Origin: Streptomyces sp. sk2.1
GTDB lineage: Bacteria > Actinomycetota > Actinomycetes > Streptomycetales > Streptomycetaceae
Reading direction: 5' to 3'
DNA length: 34,364 nt
Assembly (NCBI RefSeq): GCF_008120935.1
Contig: NZ_RDBO01000033.1
Span: 47,649 to 82,012, forward strand
Part shown: positions 1 through 9,240 of the stretch, in pieces
Numbering within the stretch: position 1 is the first letter of the stretch
Layout: each line of letters starts with the position of its first letter
The notes under the pieces: model-generated
The model's database searches: none
What the model was told of the DNA's origin: nothing
What the model saw: the letters and a program-made list of their open reading frames with translations, nothing else
Program-made: the position numbers and the translations under genes

Positions 1-72
1 GAACCGTGCGGCAGGGGTCCGCGGCCTCTCCGGAATGCCCCGGGACGGTCCGGGCCGTCGGCGCGGCGGGAG

Positions 73-2607
73 TCAACCGGACTCGGCGGCCTCGGTTCCG
101 GCATCGGTGTCGGGTTCGCCGGAGGGCACGGGGCGGCTGATCGTGCAGACCAGGGCGTCGTCCCGGACGTCGGCGACGACGGTGTCGCCCGGCTCCGCCT
201 CACCGCTCAGCAGCAGGGACGCGATGCGGTTGTCGAGCTCGGTCTGGATGGTGCGGCGCAGCGGACGGGCCCCGAACTCCGGCTGGTGGCCGTGCGCGAC
301 GAGGAGGGTCTTCGCCGCCTCGGTGATGTCCAGCTCCAGCCCCTGGGCGCGGACGCGGCGCCTGCTGCCGTCCAGCATGAGGTCGACGATCCGGCCGAGG
401 TCGTCCTTGCCCAGGCCGTGGAAGATGATCGTCTCGTCGACGCGGTTGAGGAACTCCGGCGGGAAGTGGCCCCGCAGATCGCCCATGAGGTCGTCCCGGA
501 TCTCGGAGACGTCCCCCTTGTGGGCGAGGATGCGCTGAGCCCCGATGTTGGAGGTCATGATGACGACGGTGTTGCGGAAGTCCACCGTCCGCCCCTGCGC
601 GTCGGTGAGGCGTCCGTCGTCGAGGACCTGGAGCAGCGCGTTGAAGATGTCGGGGTGGGCCTTCTCCACCTCGTCGAAGAGGAGCACGCTGTACGGCTGG
701 CGGCGCACCTTCTCCGTGAGCTGGCCGGCCTCCTCGTGGCCCACGTATCCGGGAGGCGCGCCGACGAGCCGCGAGATGGTGTGCTTCTCCTGGAACTCGC
801 TCATGTCGAAGCGGACCATGCGGTTCTCGTCGCCGAACAGCAGATCCGCCAGCGCCTTGGCGAGTTCGGTCTTGCCCACGCCGGTGGGGCCGAGGAAGAG
901 GAAGGAGCCGACCGGGCGCTTCGGGTCGCCCATGCCCGCGCGGTTGCGGCGCACCGCCTCCGCGATCGCGGTGACCGCCTCGTCCTGGCCGACCACGCGG
1001 GAGTGCAGCGCGTCCTCCAGCTTGAGCAGCTTCTCCTTCTCGCTGGTGGTGAGCTGTGCGACCGGGATGCCGGTACGGCGGGAGACGACATCGGCGATGT
1101 CGGCGGTGGTGACGTCCATGACGCCCTCGCGCCGTTCCTCGATGCCGGCGAGTTCGGCCTCGGTCTCGGCGATCTCGTCCTTCAGCCCGGACGCCTTCTC
1201 GAAGTCCTCGGCCGCCACCGCCTCGTCCTTCTCCCGCCTCAGTTCGGCGAGCCGGTCCTCGCGGGAGACGACCTCGGTGGACTTGCCGAGCGACCGCAGC
1301 CGCACCCTGGCGCCCGCCTGGTCCATGAGGTCGATGGCCTTGTCCGGCAGGAAGCGGTCGCTGATGTAGCGGTCGGAGAGCTCGGCCGCCGCCACCAGCG
1401 CGTCGTCGGCGAAACGGACCTGGTGGTGGGCCTCGTAGGAGTCCCGCAGGCCCTCCAGGATCTGGATGGTCTCGTCGACCGTCGGCTCGGGCACCATGAC
1501 GGGCTGGAAGCGGCGCTCCAGGGCGGCGTCCTTCTCCACGTACTTGCGGTACTCGTCGATGGTCGTCGCGCCGATGACGTGCAGTTCGCCCCGGGACAGG
1601 GCGGGCTTGAGGATGTTGCCCGCGTCCATCGCGCCCTCGCCGGACGCCCCCGCGCCGACCACCGTGTGCAGTTCGTCGATGAACAGGATCGTCGAGTCCG
1701 AGGCTGCCTTGACCTCGTCGATGACGTTCTTCAGCCGCTCCTCGAACTGGCCCCGGTACTGGGCTCCGGCCACCAGGCCGGAGAGGTCGAGGGTGATCAC
1801 CCGCTTGTCCTTGAGCGTTCTGGGGACGTCCCCGGACACGATGCGCTGGGCGATGCCCTCGACGATCGCGGTCTTGCCGACACCGGGCTCGCCGATGAGC
1901 ACCGGGTTGTTCTTCGATCGCCGCGAGAGGACCTCCACGGTCTGCTCGATCTCGTCGGCCCGGCCGACCACGGGGTCGAGCTTCCCGGCCTTCGCCGCCT
2001 CGGTCAGGTCCCGTCCGTACTCGTCGAGCGTGGGGGTGTCGCTGGTGCCGGTCGCCGGGGTGCCCTCGGCCCTCGCCGCGCTGTCCGCCTCGCGCCGCAG
2101 CCGGTCGGTGTCCGCGCCGTAGGCGCCGAGCAGTCTGGCCGCGCCGGACTCCCGGGTGTCCAGGAGCGCGCCGAGGATGTGCTCGGGCCCGATGTAGGAG
2201 ACCCCGGCCGCCTGCGAGCGCTCGTACGCCTGGAGCAGCACGCGCTTGGCGGCGGGCGTCAGGCTCGGTTCCGCGGACGGTGTGGCGCTCTCCCCGGGCA
2301 GGACGTCCTCGATCTGTTTGGCCAGTTGCTCGGGGTCGGCCCCGGCCCGTGCGAGCAGGGTGCGTGCCGGTTCCACCTGGGTGGCGGCCCACAGCAGGTG
2401 CTCGGTGTCCAGGTCCCGGCTGCCGTCGCCGGTCGCGCGCGTGGTCGCGCGGCCTATCAGCTCGCGGGCCGACTCCGTCAGCAGCCGCCCGATGGGCACC
2501 CGCTGCACCTGAGGGGGCGAGGAGGCGGGAGACATCCCGAAGAAGCGGTTGAGCAGTTCGGAGAACGGGTCCGGGCCGCCGAAGGAGCCGAAGGAGGACA
2601 TGGTCAT
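73..2607 (-). CDS. ClpC-like AAA+ unfoldase (Clp/Hsp100 family)
   Basis: 844-residue double-AAA+ Clp ATPase that should unfold or disaggregate proteins in the cytoplasm. A glycine/phenylalanine-rich start is followed by a Clp N-domain (about 40-175). D1 has Walker A GEPGVGKT (239-246) and Walker B LFIDELH (308-314). A short middle region holds a UVR-like helix (about 460-490), and D2 has Walker A GPTGVGKT (573-580) and Walker [10 protein letters not shown] (642-650). The middle region is far shorter than the ClpB M-domain, so ClpC-like is the better fit. However, the stretch after TSNIGAQ lacks the LGF/IGF-type loop used to dock ClpP. Start chosen at ATG 2607 with GGACGG five bases upstream; GTG 2613 and ATG 2601 are alternatives. 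Family confident; partner and subclass uncertain. Confidence 0.9.
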   Translation of the reverse strand: MTMSSFGSFGGPDPFSELLNRFFGMSPASSPPQVQRVPIGRLLTESARELIGRATTRATGDGSRDLDTEHLLWAATQVEPARTLLARAGADPEQLAKQIEDVLPGESATPSAEPSLTPAAKRVLLQAYERSQAAGVSYIGPEHILGALLDTRESGAARLLGAYGADTDRLRREADSAARAEGTPATGTSDTPTLDEYGRDLTEAAKAGKLDPVVGRADEIEQTVEVLSRRSKNNPVLIGEPGVGKTAIVEGIAQRIVSGDVPRTLKDKRVITLDLSGLVAGAQYRGQFEERLKNVIDEVKAASDSTILFIDELHTVVGAGASGEGAMDAGNILKPALSRGELHVIGATTIDEYRKYVEKDAALERRFQPVMVPEPTVDETIQILEGLRDSYEAHHQVRFADDALVAAAELSDRYISDRFLPDKAIDLMDQAGARVRLRSLGKSTEVVSREDRLAELRREKDEAVAAEDFEKASGLKDEIAETEAELAGIEERREGVMDVTTADIADVVSRRTGIPVAQLTTSEKEKLLKLEDALHSRVVGQDEAVTAIAEAVRRNRAGMGDPKRPVGSFLFLGPTGVGKTELAKALADLLFGDENRMVRFDMSEFQEKHTISRLVGAPPGYVGHEEAGQLTEKVRRQPYSVLLFDEVEKAHPDIFNALLQVLDDGRLTDAQGRTVDFRNTVVIMTSNIGAQRILAHKGDVSEIRDDLMGDLRGHFPPEFLNRVDETIIFHGLGKDDLGRIVDLMLDGSRRRVRAQGLELDITEAAKTLLVAHGHQPEFGARPLRRTIQTELDNRIASLLLSGEAEPGDTVVADVRDDALVCTISRPVPSGEPDTDAGTEAAESG

Positions 2608-2973
2608 GATCACCGTCCGGTGTGTGCGGGGCGGGGAGAGGGCGCGAGGGGTCGCCGGCCCGGACCCCCGTGCGCCGGGTCCGGGGCCCATCGGTCGTCG
2701 AGGTCTCCTCGCGGCCCCCATGGGCAGGTGTTTTCACTAGACCAACGCGGACGGGGTCCCGCAACGGCGGGGAGGACCGCCCGCCGTCCCCGGTCGGTGT
2801 TCGTCACGGCGTCATGGACGTTCCGGCCGGGTGGCGGACCGGCCGGGAGACCGCCGATCGGGTGATGTACGGCCGGTCTTTCGGCCACCCGTGCCGCCCC
2901 CGTGCCGCCCCTCGCGTGCCCGGGACCGCCCGTCGCCTCGCCGGGCTCCGGGAGCCCGCCAAGACTTGGGGCC
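2608..2973. other. Divergent intergenic region, clpC-like / membrane protein
   Basis: 366 bases without a supported gene between two divergent starts. A less GC-rich island at about 2727-2746 is the most promoter-like part for the leftward Clp gene. No HspR-type (CTTGAGT-N7-ACTCAAG) repeat was seen. A small hairpin (arms 2942-2947 and 2953-2958) lies just before the rightward gene. Confidence 0.4.
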
Positions 2974-3744
2974 ATGAGCGACAGCGAAAAGTCGGAGGAC
3001 CTGCACGGCGGCCCCGGTCACCTCGTGCTGCTGGCGGTGGTCTTCGCCGTGCCCGTCCTCAAACTGGCCTGGACGCTGGGCAGCGGCGGCGCGGCGAGCG
3101 AGGCGCTCGTCGCCATGGAACCGGCCAACTGGCCCAACGTCCTGATCGGCATGCTCCTCAACAACGCGCTGCTCACCACGGTGCTCTCCGTCGTGGTCTC
3201 GCGCATCACGTACGCCTACTTCGCCGCCCGGAGCAGCGCCCGCGTACGGTCCGACGCCTCGCTCCTGCGCCCGTTGCTGTCGGCCGCCGTCGTCCCGGTC
3301 ACCTTCACGCTGGTCGTCGGGGCGTTCCACGGGCTGTGGTGGGGGGTCGCCACCGGCCTCGCCTCGTACGCGCTGCGCCTCGGGGTGATCGCCGAGTACC
3401 GCACCGGCCGCCGCGAGCGCGGCAGCGGGCGCCGTGTCGGAACCGCTCCCTCCGGCTGGCGCGAACGTGCCGCGGACGCCGGGTGGGCGTTCGCCATGCT
3501 GCTGGCCGTGGGGGTGCTCCCGGTGCTCGCCCTGGCCGGGGCGCTGGACGGCCGGTCCTGGACCAGCGTCGTGGAGTGCGACATCGACACCGGGCACGGG
3601 AGCGAGCGGGCGCGTCTGGTGGAGCTGGGCCGTCAGGGCAACGGTGTCGTCGGCTGGGACATCGAGGCCGACGAGGTGGTCAACGGTCTCGACTGCGGGG
3701 CCTCGGAGAGCGACGTGGTCCGTGCCCCGTGGTGGCGCTCCTGA
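2974..3744 (+). CDS. Hypothetical multi-pass membrane protein
   Basis: 256 residues, family not recognised. Hydrophobic segments at about 16-36, 55-77, 101-126 (possibly continuing to 140) and 170-191 suggest four to five membrane helices. The C-terminal tail of about 65 residues has two cysteines (202 and 241) that could pair if it lies outside the cell. The ATG at 2974 is preferred over an in-frame upstream ATG at 2902 because the extra residues are Pro/Gly-rich and unlike a real N-terminus. No strong Shine-Dalgarno is present (TTGGGG just upstream). It stands alone, divergent from the Clp gene. Function unknown. Confidence 0.75.
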   Translation: MSDSEKSEDLHGGPGHLVLLAVVFAVPVLKLAWTLGSGGAASEALVAMEPANWPNVLIGMLLNNALLTTVLSVVVSRITYAYFAARSSARVRSDASLLRPLLSAAVVPVTFTLVVGAFHGLWWGVATGLASYALRLGVIAEYRTGRRERGSGRRVGTAPSGWRERAADAGWAFAMLLAVGVLPVLALAGALDGRSWTSVVECDIDTGHGSERARLVELGRQGNGVVGWDIEADEVVNGLDCGASESDVVRAPWWRS

Positions 3745-4198
3745 GGGGGTGCGCCAGACCTTCGTCCGGCCGCCGTCCGGGGGAGCCCCTTCGCGGTTTC
3801 CGTGCCCGAGGGGGTGTGTCCGGCGCGTCCCGAAGCACGCGCCACCGGCGGTCGAAGCCATGAAGAACGTACGGTTTCGGACAGTCGAACGACGGTCCCG
3901 GCGCCTTGCGAGGGGGCGGCCGCCGACCGTGCGCCGGCGCTGTCGCGGCGCGGCCCCGGGAGCCCGCACCCGGTGTCCGCGGGGTGGGCCGTACGCACTG
4001 CCGGTACGGCCCCGCACCGGCCGGACCCGGTCGGTCGCCGACCGGTGCGGGGCCGTCGGCCGGCCCCAGCCGGGCCCTCCCGTCCGCCCTGCCGCGGCCC
4101 TCAGCTTTGGCGCATTCCATTTCCGGATTTCTACGTGCTTGTCGGTGCGGTACGCCACGCTGGACCCATACCGCCCAACACCGGCTTGGAGGCCAGTA
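3745..4198. other. Intergenic region with hairpin
   Basis: 454 bases with no supported gene. Apparent open frames here are GC-rich shadows. The main structure is a 15-bp perfect stem (4006-4020 with 4042-4056, 21-base loop) that may end transcription from the upstream membrane-protein gene. A lower-GC stretch at about 4104-4140 could hold the promoter of the next gene, but no clear -35/-10 pair is visible. Confidence 0.4.
4006..4056. terminator. GC-rich hairpin, possible terminator
   Basis: Perfect 15-bp inverted repeat around a 21-base loop, no T-run. It lies about 260 bases past the membrane-protein gene and about 140 before the next start, so the role is uncertain. Confidence 0.4.
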
Positions 4199-4909
4199 GT
4201 GGACGCCCAGGACCTCGCGCAGCTCGCCGACAAGGAGTTCGAGCAGATGCTCACCTCGAACATCCACCCGCCCACCCGTGACGCGACGACGTGGGAGGCG
4301 ATCACCCACCCCGACAATCTGCCGCGGGCCCGGAAGATCCTCACCCACGTCCACGAGCGGACCGCGAGTGTCCTGCGCCGCCGCAAGACCGAGCGGGAGG
4401 AGTTCCACGCCCAGTGCCTCGCCCGGGGCGAGGTCGGCAAGCGCGAATGGTTCGCGACGCGCGCCGAGTTCGAGTCGCTGCGCCGCCGCACCGCCAACTT
4501 CCACCAGCGGGTCCAGCGGGCCATCTCCGAACTGGGCGAGGAGCAACGGAACGTGAACCGCGCGCAGAGCCACAGCTCGGGCCAGCAGAGCCGGGAGACG
4601 CTCCGCGAACTGGCGCTGGCCGTCCAGCGCCACCAGGCGGCCCACGCCCGTGACGGCGGCGGTGCCGAGCAGACGGACCACGAACTGTGGCGGCACCTCG
4701 ACCGGCTGACCGTGCCCACGGGTCCCGCCCAGGAACCGACGACCCTGCGCACGATGCTCGACATCTACTGGACCGACGTGCGGCCGGCCGCCGGACCGTC
4801 CGCGCACCGGCCCCAGGAGCGGCACACCGCCTCCGACGCCCCGTCCCCGGGCTGCCCCGGTGTCCCGCAGGCCCGTCGCGCGCCCGCCCCGGACGGCCTC
4901 GCGACGTAG
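4199..4909 (+). CDS. Hypothetical charged alpha-helical protein
   Basis: 236 residues, not recognised. The start is GTG 4199, with the strong Shine-Dalgarno GGAGG at 4188-4192 six bases upstream, which decides against the much longer open frame beginning at 3434. The first about 165 residues are rich in Arg, Glu and Gln with few Pro or Gly and probably form long helices or coiled coil. The C-terminal 40 residues are Pro/Ala/Arg-rich and look disordered. No signal peptide, membrane segment or catalytic motif is visible, so a cytoplasmic scaffold or nucleic-acid-associated role is possible but unproven. It is convergent with the DinB-type gene. Confidence 0.75.
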   Translation: MDAQDLAQLADKEFEQMLTSNIHPPTRDATTWEAITHPDNLPRARKILTHVHERTASVLRRRKTEREEFHAQCLARGEVGKREWFATRAEFESLRRRTANFHQRVQRAISELGEEQRNVNRAQSHSSGQQSRETLRELALAVQRHQAAHARDGGGAEQTDHELWRHLDRLTVPTGPAQEPTTLRTMLDIYWTDVRPAAGPSAHRPQERHTASDAPSPGCPGVPQARRAPAPDGLAT

Positions 4910-4953
4910 CGGGCCCTCCCCGCGCGGGGGTCGTGGCCGTTCTCAGCGGTGCG

Positions 4954-5469
4954 TCACCCTCCCGTCACCCCGTCGAGACGCTCGCGCACCAGGTCGGCGT
5001 GGCCGATGTGGCGCGCGTACTCGGAGATCATGTGCAGGTGGATCATGCGCAGCGAGTACTCCTCGCCCGCGTGGGCGAAGGTGTCGTCCAGCGAGGCACC
5101 GGCAACGATCTCGTCCGACAGCCGCCACTCCTCGACGAGGCGGGCGTGGTCCTCGGCGGCGCGGGCCGGGTCGAGGTCCTCGAAGTCCGCGTCCTTGCCC
5201 TTCTCCGGGGCGTACATCGGATCGAACGTCCGGCCGGCGAACCGCTCCCGGAACCAGGTGCGTTCGACCTTCGCCATGTGGCGGATCAGACCCAGGAGCG
5301 TGAGGTTGGACGGCTCGACGGTCTGTTGGGCGAGTTGTTCCCCGGTCAGCCCCGCGCACTTGTGCAGGAGGGTGCCGCGGAACCACGCGAGATAGCCCGT
5401 GAGCATCTCCCGCTCATCGGCCACGAGCGAGCCGGACTCGCGTGTCACTTCGGGGGCTGTCCATGTCAT
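4954..5469 (-). CDS. DinB / DUF664 family protein
   Basis: 171-residue four-helix-bundle protein of the DinB superfamily, DUF664 branch. This branch is related to mycothiol-dependent transferases and is common in actinobacteria. The C-terminal segment ISEYARHIGHADLVRE (148-163) is characteristic. H64 in the LIRH segment, with H154 and H157, are the likely metal ligands. Length is normal for the family. A thiol- or metal-dependent detoxification role is the usual guess; the substrate cannot be read from sequence. It ends convergently to the preceding gene; DUF4389 lies upstream on the same strand after about 40 bases. Confidence 0.85.
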   Translation of the reverse strand: MTWTAPEVTRESGSLVADEREMLTGYLAWFRGTLLHKCAGLTGEQLAQQTVEPSNLTLLGLIRHMAKVERTWFRERFAGRTFDPMYAPEKGKDADFEDLDPARAAEDHARLVEEWRLSDEIVAGASLDDTFAHAGEEYSLRMIHLHMISEYARHIGHADLVRERLDGVTGG

Positions 5470-5511
5470 CGCACGATGATGCCCCGCGCGCGGTGGAGCG
5501 GGCCAGGGATT

Positions 5512-6288
5512 TCACCCGCCGTCGCCGTCCTCGGCCGTCCAGGTGCTCGTGGTGGAGCTGGTGATGGAGGTGACCGCGCCGAGCACCAGGAACAGGGCGA
5601 GCAGCGCCTTGCCCGCGCTGCTCATGATGAGCGGCCGGGTGGCGAAACGCGCCTGCTGCGGCGGTACGGAGAGGTCGTCGTCGCCGAAGAAGCCCTTGGG
5701 GTACGCCGGGGTGAGCATCAGGAAGTACGCGTGGAAGCGCATCGTGTAGCGGAGCACGGCGGCCGTGGCCTCGAAGAGGGGGCGCGGCATGCGGCCCAGG
5801 ATCAGGGTGATCAGCCACCACACGACCCCCACCGCCCACCAGCCGGACGCGGCGAGGCCCTGCACGATCGCCGCCGGGATCATCAGGATCAGGCGGAAGA
5901 GGACGGCCAGCCGGTTGAGCGTGGTGGGGACGACCTCGATGCGGGCCGGGTAGTCCGGTGCCGGGCCGAGGGTGAAGGGCGGGTAGCGGTCCACGAGCAG
6001 CAGGCTGCTCGCCCCGACCCGTACCTGGTAGCCGAGGTATCCGGCGAGGAAGCGGAAGAACGGTCCGGGCAGCCGCCCCAGGAACAGCGCGGCGAACCAG
6101 CCGAGAATCACCGTCACCACGGCGGCGATGTGCAGGAAGAACAGCACGACGAAGTGCGGGATCAGGAGCAGCAGTCGCACCAGGACGGTGAGTCGGCGCT
6201 GGCGCGGCGGCTCGATGACGTCCAGCACGGGCAGCTGTTCCTCGGCGGTCCATGGCCTGGGGCGCGGACTCCACTGGGCGTCAGCCAT
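5512..6288 (-). CDS. DUF4389 membrane protein with internal duplication
   Basis: 258 residues. Two homologous hydrophobic modules (about 33-105 and 125-200) each begin RL(T/A)VL(V/F)RL and end with a loop containing a (D/A)(R)YPP/YPKGF-like motif, so the protein is an internal duplication of a DUF4389 unit. A last membrane segment spans about 227-243. ATG 6288 was chosen because GAGGAG lies four bases upstream; an upstream in-frame ATG at 6330 has no such site. Function unknown. It is probably cotranscribed with the downstream DinB-type gene, only 42 bases away. Confidence 0.82.
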   Translation of the reverse strand: MADAQWSPRPRPWTAEEQLPVLDVIEPPRQRRLTVLVRLLLLIPHFVVLFFLHIAAVVTVILGWFAALFLGRLPGPFFRFLAGYLGYQVRVGASSLLLVDRYPPFTLGPAPDYPARIEVVPTTLNRLAVLFRLILMIPAAIVQGLAASGWWAVGVVWWLITLILGRMPRPLFEATAAVLRYTMRFHAYFLMLTPAYPKGFFGDDDLSVPPQQARFATRPLIMSSAGKALLALFLVLGAVTSITSSTTSTWTAEDGDGG

Positions 6289-6600
6289 GTCGCTCCTCGT
6301 CGGGGGGTGGTCCGTACGCCATCGGCACACACGACGTCACCCCACGCTGGGGCGGACGGGGAGGTCCCGCAATCGGTCATGGGCCGATCGGGTGCCCCTG
6401 CCGGGCCCGGGGGCGTTCCGGTGCGGGTGGGGCGAGGAGAAGCCCCGGCCGGATCGGGGGAATCCAGCCGGGGCGGCTTTTCGTGGGCGCGATACGCGAC
6501 ATCCACATATAGGTGAACGATAAACCACCACGCTCCGTTCCCGGAAACCCGCCCCCGCACTGTGACTCACGGCACTGGGCGCGGGATCCGGCGGAGCGGC
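6289..6600. other. Intergenic region downstream of rpmE2
   Basis: 312 bases. It contains a hairpin (6442-6474) and an AT-rich patch at about 6505-6525 that may be a promoter element for the DUF4389 gene, though no convincing -35/-10 pair was found. No gene supported. Confidence 0.4.
6442..6474. terminator. Hairpin terminator near rpmE2
   Basis: GCCCCGGC and GCCGGGGC arms, with an inner GGAT/ATCC pairing, enclose a 7-base loop. On the plus strand it is followed by GGCTTTTCG. It lies about 130 bases beyond rpmE2 in the direction of transcription. Confidence 0.5.
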
Positions 6601-6861
6601 TCAGCCGGCGGCGGGCGCCTCGGTGCCGTAGCGGCGGCGGAAGCGCTCGACACGGCCGGCCGTGTCCGGTACCCGGCCGCCCCCGGTCCAGAACGGGTGG
6701 CTCGCCGACGAGGTCTCCACGTCGATCACCGGGTAGCTCCGGCCGTCCTCCCAGGTCACCCGCTCGTCCGCGGTCGCGGTCGTACGGATCAGGAAGGCGG
6801 CTCCCGCGGCCCGGTCGCGGAAGACCACCGGACGGGAGACGGGGTGGATGCGGGACTTCAT
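6601..6861 (-). CDS. rpmE2: 50S ribosomal protein L31 type B (zinc-free)
   Basis: 86-residue L31 paralogue. The start sequence [16 protein letters not shown] and the central segment [10 protein letters not shown] are diagnostic. The CxxC zinc ligands of the primary L31 are absent, marking the 'C-minus' form that replaces it in zinc starvation. Start ATG 6861 has GAGGAGG eight bases upstream. It follows rpmG on the same strand after 91 bases and both probably share the Zur-type control site upstream of rpmG. Confidence 0.95.
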   Translation of the reverse strand: MKSRIHPVSRPVVFRDRAAGAAFLIRTTATADERVTWEDGRSYPVIDVETSSASHPFWTGGGRVPDTAGRVERFRRRYGTEAPAAG

Positions 6862-6952
6862 GCTCGTTGCCTCCTCAGGCTGCTGCGGGAGCGCCACCCC
6901 CGTGGGGCGGCGCGGGACGGGACGACGCGGAACGGCGAGGACGGCCCTCGGG

Positions 6953-7117
6953 TCAGCGCTCCTCCCGGAACGGCACGTGCCGCCCCGCGACGGGGTCGAA
7001 CTTGCGCAGGACCAGCCGGTCGGGATCGTTCCGGCGACTCTTGCGGGTCACATAGCTCCACCCCGTTCCGGCCGTCGACCGGAGCGTCACTACGGGACGG
7101 GTCTCATTGCGGGCCAT
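6953..7117 (-). CDS. rpmG: 50S ribosomal protein L33 (zinc-free form)
   Basis: 54-residue L33, translated directly from the minus strand. It begins [10 protein letters not shown], has the central motif [14 protein letters not shown] and ends FREER. Neither CxxC pair of zinc-binding L33 is present, so this is the zinc-independent paralogue. GGAGG lies five bases before the ATG. Streptomyces often keep several rpmG copies; pairing with type B L31 and the upstream Zur-like sequence indicate the zinc-starvation set. Copy numbering is not determinable here. Confidence 0.95.
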   Translation of the reverse strand: MARNETRPVVTLRSTAGTGWSYVTRKSRRNDPDRLVLRKFDPVAGRHVPFREER

Positions 7118-7159
7118 GGGCACCTCCGGGCTCCTTCTCCACCGAACCCCCTCCCCTCA

Positions 7160-7180
7160 TGGGAATGGGTTTCGTTTTCG
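7160..7180. promoter_or_regulatory. Candidate Zur box
   Basis: The sequence TGGGAATGGGTTTCGTTTTCG matches a remembered actinobacterial Zur site (TGAAAATGGTTTTCATTTTCA) at 16 of 21 positions. It lies 43 bases upstream of the rpmG start. Zur represses C-minus ribosomal protein genes in Streptomyces, so site and genes agree. Prediction only. Confidence 0.6.
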
Positions 7181-7461
7181 TTCTGGTGTCGTAACGCGGC
7201 ACCCCCCGGTCGCATTCCCGCCCGTGCGACCCGACCGGAGACGAGACGGAACCTTGCGCTCCGTAGTCGCGGACGCGCGGTTCGCGACCGCACGGAGCAG
7301 CCCCCTTCGCATTCGCCACGTTCCGCTCCGGCGCACGAACCGCAGGAAGGCGCGCGGGCGCGCAACCGTCCGCACACTCCGGATCACTTGCGCCAACGTC
7401 CGCCGCCAGCAAAGCCGTTCGACGGATCGACGCATCGCGCAGCCTGTGACATATGCCAGAA

Positions 7462-7483
7462 GCAACACCCCGTCGAGTGTTGC
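7462..7483. promoter_or_regulatory. Inverted repeat upstream of PP2C gene
   Basis: GCAACAC and GTGTTGC arms, perfect over 7 bp with an 8-base spacer, about 93 bases before the phosphatase start. It could be an operator or a short hairpin. The binding protein is unknown. Confidence 0.35.
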
Positions 7484-7575
7484 CAAATCCCTTACGGGCT
7501 CCCCCGGCCTGTGCGAGAGTCGTCTTCGGTCCACCATTCAGACCTGGTAGCGCCGCGCCTGTATCGGAGTACGAG

Positions 7576-9021
7576 ATGCCGTCCCCGCTGTCCGCGGACC
7601 GCCCCGCCCCTCACCCGCCCGAGCACGATGCCGTGGCCACGCTGATCGACCGGACCCGGCGGCTGCGCGGCGATGTGGATGCCGTGCGGCGCGACACGGT
7701 GCCGGTCGACGAGGAGGACCCGCAGGCGCGGTGGCAGCGGGCGCTCTGCGATCTGGCGGTCAGCCATCTCGACAACCTCGGTACGCATCTGGGGCAGCTC
7801 AGGGACGGCCTGCGGCCACCGGTGCCGGAACAGTCCAGGAGCACACCGCCGCAGGACACCGCGGCAAGGCTCGCCGAGAAGCCGCGGCAGGGGTCGCTGA
7901 TCGGCCGGGTGGGCAGCGCCGAGTGGAATCTGCTCACCGACGAGGTCAGCTGGTCCGAGGAGCTGTTCCAGATCTTCGGCAGGTCTCCCGAGGCCGGTCC
8001 GCTCTCGCTGGACGAACTCCCCTCCGTACTCGTCCCCGAGGACCAGCCCCTGCTCACCGCGCTGGTGACGGGCTGCCTGGTGGACGGGAAGCCGATAGAC
8101 GGCGAGTTCCGCATCGTACGACCCGACCGCCGGACCCGCACGCTCCACATGATGGGTGAGCCCGTCCTCGACACGGACGGCTGCACCGCCTCCATGTGGG
8201 CCGTCCTGCGTGACGTCAGCGAGCTGCGGCGGAGCCAGCAGACGGTGCGGCGGAGCCACGACACGCTCCGCCGCCGCCAGGACAGGGCGCGGACCGAGCA
8301 CCGCATGGCCGTCGAACTCCAGCAGGCCGTGCTCCCCCCGTGGCGGGGCTCGTCACGGTCCCCCTCGCGGGGAGCCGGCGCACTGGACGTCGCGGCCCAC
8401 TACCTCCCTTCGGAGTCGAGTTCCCTCATCGGCGGCGACTGGTACGACGCACTGGACCTGCCGGACGGCAGGACCGTGCTCACGGTCGGTGACCTGACCG
8501 GCCACGGCATCCCGGCCACCTCGGCCATGGCGATGCTGCTGGGCGCGCTGCGCGGAATGGCCGTGGCAGGCATCGAGCCGGGCGCCCTCATGGGACATCT
8601 CAACCAGTTGCTGGAGACCTCCGCCCAACCCGCTCTGGGCAGCGCGGTGTGCTGCCGTTTCGATCCGGCGACCGGCGCCCTGGCCTGGGCCCAGGCGGGA
8701 CACCCCGCGCCGCTGCTGTTCCGCGCCGGGCAGGGGCGCCCGCTGCCCCCACCGGACGGGGTCCTCCTCGGCGCGGCCTCCGGGGTCACGTACGAGCAGG
8801 ACGAGGTGCACCTGCTGCCGGGCGACGTGCTGGTGCTGCACACCGACGGGCTGAACGGTCACGACGGCCGGGGTGCGGACCCGGACGCGCTGCTCGCTCT
8901 GGCACCGCGCTTCGCACGGGCCGGTTCGGCGCAGGAGTGCCTGCGGACCGTCCTCACGGAGTTCGGCGGTACCGAGCGCCTGGACGACGCGTGCGTGCTC
9001 ATCGCCCGTCTCGGGGTGTAG
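7576..9021 (+). CDS. PAS domain-containing PP2C (SpoIIE-type) phosphatase
   Basis: 481 residues. An N-terminal region (1-100) is followed by a PAS-like domain (about 108-216, EWNLLTDEVSWSEELFQIFG at its start), an Arg-rich linker helix (about 217-250) and a SpoIIE-type PP2C domain (255-481). Metal-binding acidic residues lie in GGDWYD (286-291), GDLTGHG (305-311), HTDG (422-425) and the C-terminal DDA (470-472). Such proteins dephosphorylate anti-anti-sigma factors or similar Ser/Thr targets in response to the PAS signal. Start ATG 7576 has GGAG seven bases upstream; the longer frame from 7453 is less likely. No partner switching genes are adjacent. Confidence 0.9.
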   Translation: MPSPLSADRPAPHPPEHDAVATLIDRTRRLRGDVDAVRRDTVPVDEEDPQARWQRALCDLAVSHLDNLGTHLGQLRDGLRPPVPEQSRSTPPQDTAARLAEKPRQGSLIGRVGSAEWNLLTDEVSWSEELFQIFGRSPEAGPLSLDELPSVLVPEDQPLLTALVTGCLVDGKPIDGEFRIVRPDRRTRTLHMMGEPVLDTDGCTASMWAVLRDVSELRRSQQTVRRSHDTLRRRQDRARTEHRMAVELQQAVLPPWRGSSRSPSRGAGALDVAAHYLPSESSSLIGGDWYDALDLPDGRTVLTVGDLTGHGIPATSAMAMLLGALRGMAVAGIEPGALMGHLNQLLETSAQPALGSAVCCRFDPATGALAWAQAGHPAPLLFRAGQGRPLPPPDGVLLGAASGVTYEQDEVHLLPGDVLVLHTDGLNGHDGRGADPDALLALAPRFARAGSAQECLRTVLTEFGGTERLDDACVLIARLGV

Positions 9022-9240
9022 AACGGCACGACGGCACCCGTGACGGAGGGCATGGACACCCGCGACACCGGGCACGGCGCGGGACACGGCAGCACGGAGC
9101 CGCCTGCCCACGGAGCAGTGCCCGAACGGCCGGTGGCCGGACGGTGACGGACCGGACCGCTGCGGTCGGCCGGCACGATGTCAGCCGGACCGTGGCGTCC
9201 GGACGATCGGCGGTCGGCGCCCCTCGTCGTGGCGCCCCGG

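Larger units (their letters stand above)
7118..7575. other. Divergent intergenic region, rpmG / PP2C
   Basis: 458 bases. It holds the Zur-like box at 7160-7180 and, nearer the phosphatase gene, the inverted repeat at 7462-7483. Base composition falls toward 7300-7500, consistent with promoters. No further gene is supported. Confidence 0.45.

Noticed and set aside
286..2865. 859-codon plus-strand open frame opposite the Clp gene
   Set aside because: Antisense shadow of a GC-rich coding region; composition is Val/Leu/Asp-Gly-rich with no family features, while the minus strand encodes clear AAA+ motifs.
3745..4198. tRNA or other structured RNA in the 454-base gap
   Set aside because: No cloverleaf, T-loop (GTTCGA-type) with paired acceptor, or other known RNA signature found; only a terminator-like hairpin.
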